A stretch of DNA of 64,000 bases. Origin: Serratia marcescens. Lineage in GTDB: Bacteria; Pseudomonadota; Gammaproteobacteria; Enterobacterales; Enterobacteriaceae. The translations under genes were made by a program, and so were the position numbers. Below, one piece after another: positions 62,781-64,000 of the stretch (its first letter is position 1; every line of letters begins with the position of its first letter). Location of the stretch: the NCBI RefSeq assembly GCF_001902635.1, contig NZ_MJAO01000011.1, positions 1-64,000 of the forward strand, in the 5' to 3' direction. The notes beneath the pieces were generated by a model. The model was given only the letters and a program-made list of their open reading frames with translations. It was not told the origin of the DNA and ran no database searches.

Positions 62781-64000
62781 ATGAAAACCGTGGGTAACTT
62801 TATTGACGGGCAGGTGTGCCTGAGCAGCAGCAATCAAACCGTCGACGTGTATAACCCGGCCTGCGGGCAGGTTGAGCGGCGCGTCACGCAGAGCACCGCC
62901 GCCGAAGTCAAACAGGCCATCGACGTGGCGCATCGGGCGTTTGCCGATTGGTCGCGCACCACGCCGCTGCGCCGTGCGCGCATCATGTTCAATTTCAAGG
63001 CGCTGCTGGAACAGCACCGCGACGAGCTGGCGGAACTTATCGTCAGCGAGCACGGCAAAGTGTATTCGGACGCGCTGGGCGAACTGACGCGCGGCATGGA
63101 AGTGGTCGAGTTCGCCTGCGGCATCCCGCATCTGATCAAGGGCGAGTATTCGCCGGACGTCGGCAGCGGCGTCGACAGCTTCTCGCTGATGCAGCCGCTG
63201 GGCGTGGTGGCGGGCATTACCCCGTTCAACTTCCCGGCGATGGTGCCGATGTGGATGTTCCCTATCGCGCTGGCCTGCGGCAACACCTTTATCCTCAAGC
63301 CGCCGGCGCTGGTGCCTTCCGCCTCGGTGCGCCTGGCGGAACTGCTGAAAGAAGCCGGTCTGCCGGACGGCGTGTTCAACGTGGTGCACTGCGCCAATGA
63401 AGACGCGGCACAGCTGTGTACCGATCCACGCATTCAGGCGGTGAGCTTCGTCGGCTCCTCTACCGTGGCGGAACACATCTATACCACCGCCAGTGCGCAC
63501 GGCAAGCGGGTGCAGGCCTTCGGCGCGGCGAAGAATCAGGCGATCGTCATGCCGGACGCCGATCTCGACGCCACCGTCAACGCATTGATGGGCGGCGCGT
63601 TCGGCTCCGCCGGTGAGCGCTGCATGGCGTTGCCGATCGCCGTGGTGGTCGGTGACGACACCGCCGACAAACTGATCGCCAAATTGAAGCCGCTGATCGC
63701 GCAGCTGCGCGTCGGGCCGGGCTTGCAGCAGGGCGGCGAAGAGAATGAAATGGGGCCGCTGGTGTCGTCCGCCCACCAGAAGAAGGTGCTGGGCTATATC
63801 GATCTGGGCGTAGAAGAAGGCGCGACCCTGGTGGCCGACGGCCGCAATTATCAGGTGTCGGGCTATCCTGAAGGCTACTACGTCGGCGGCACGCTGTTCG
63901 ACCATGTGAAACCGAGTATGCGCATCTACCGCGAAGAGATCTTCGGGCCGGTACTGGGCATCGTGCGGGTGCCGGACTATCGCACCGCCATCGACACGGT
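62781..64000 (+). CDS. iolA: Methylmalonate-semialdehyde dehydrogenase, 5' part (cut by window end)
   Basis: About 406 codons are present; the gene continues past the window. N-terminal MKTVGNFIDGQ, GVVAGITPFNFPAMVPMWMF, VQAFGAAKNQAIVMPDADLD, and the catalytic Cys in GAFGSAGERCMALPIAVVV (C281), then EIFGPVLGIVRV. This is the CoA-acylating MMSDH/IolA group: it turns malonate semialdehyde, the end product of inositol breakdown, into acetyl-CoA. Divergent from the inositol transporter. Other iol genes probably follow. Confidence 0.93.
   Translation, partial: MKTVGNFIDGQVCLSSSNQTVDVYNPACGQVERRVTQSTAAEVKQAIDVAHRAFADWSRTTPLRRARIMFNFKALLEQHRDELAELIVSEHGKVYSDALGELTRGMEVVEFACGIPHLIKGEYSPDVGSGVDSFSLMQPLGVVAGITPFNFPAMVPMWMFPIALACGNTFILKPPALVPSASVRLAELLKEAGLPDGVFNVVHCANEDAAQLCTDPRIQAVSFVGSSTVAEHIYTTASAHGKRVQAFGAAKNQAIVMPDADLDATVNALMGGAFGSAGERCMALPIAVVVGDDTADKLIAKLKPLIAQLRVGPGLQQGGEENEMGPLVSSAHQKKVLGYIDLGVEEGATLVADGRNYQVSGYPEGYYVGGTLFDHVKPSMRIYREEIFGPVLGIVRVPDYRTAIDT

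Overview
The window is about 60% GC with dense, short-spaced genes and an enterobacterial backbone. The run gor–rlmJ, prlC–rsmJ, gdhA, uspA, uspB, pitA, yhiN keeps the E. coli yhi/usp/pit order, but with extra genes inserted between the blocks. Protein sequences, the srfABC operon and the fimbrial and inositol genes fit the genus Serratia, probably the S. marcescens group. This assignment comes from recognition, not from a search. No rRNA, tRNA, CRISPR array, insertion sequence or phage block was seen.

Layout. 1-178: C-terminal end of an outer-membrane autotransporter. 179-642: gap with a possible small RNA on the minus strand. 643-3759: BetR-type response regulator, convergent hybrid histidine kinase and a small periplasmic molybdopterin-domain-like protein. 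3921-7564: MocR-type regulator divergent from a LysE exporter/PhzF/DinB operon, around a perfect 22-bp palindrome. 7744-8865: AT-rich island with a secreted GH75-chitosanase-like protein. 9210-17987: gor, rlmJ, ASCH protein, LysR/amidase pair, HIT protein, and prlC–rsmJ behind a candidate sigma-32 promoter. 18016-24790: complete sugar operon (binding protein, ATPase, two permeases, FGGY pentulose kinase, SIS isomerase). 25121-32972: gdhA, uspA, LysR/SDR, uspB, pitA, yhiN. 32981-35790: purine nucleoside salvage (nucleoside hydrolase and adenosine deaminase) facing a CRP/FNR-type regulator across a 26-bp palindrome.

35953-38488: an unrecognised cluster made of a possible 51-residue membrane peptide, a FemAB/GNAT-like acyltransferase and an FAD oxidase that lacks the usual covalent flavin anchors. 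38524-45403: VOC protein and the translationally coupled srfABC operon. 45699-48103: EamA transporter and a second MocR regulator. 48185-55634: a complete chaperone-usher fimbrial operon (major pilin to tip adhesin) followed by a LuxR-type regulator. Across a 757-bp AT-rich gap lies a divergent trio: lipoprotein, FKBP-like protein and PapI/FaeA-like regulator. 58439-59876: fetAB. 59913-64000: inositol genes (IolI-like isomerase, IolT-like transporter, divergent iolA cut by the window end).

Most genes can be assigned to families. The less explained parts are the FemAB/FAD cluster, the FKBP–PapI-like trio beside the fimbriae, srfABC, the GH75-like island, the MocR and CRP-type palindromic operators, and the candidate small RNA near the left edge.
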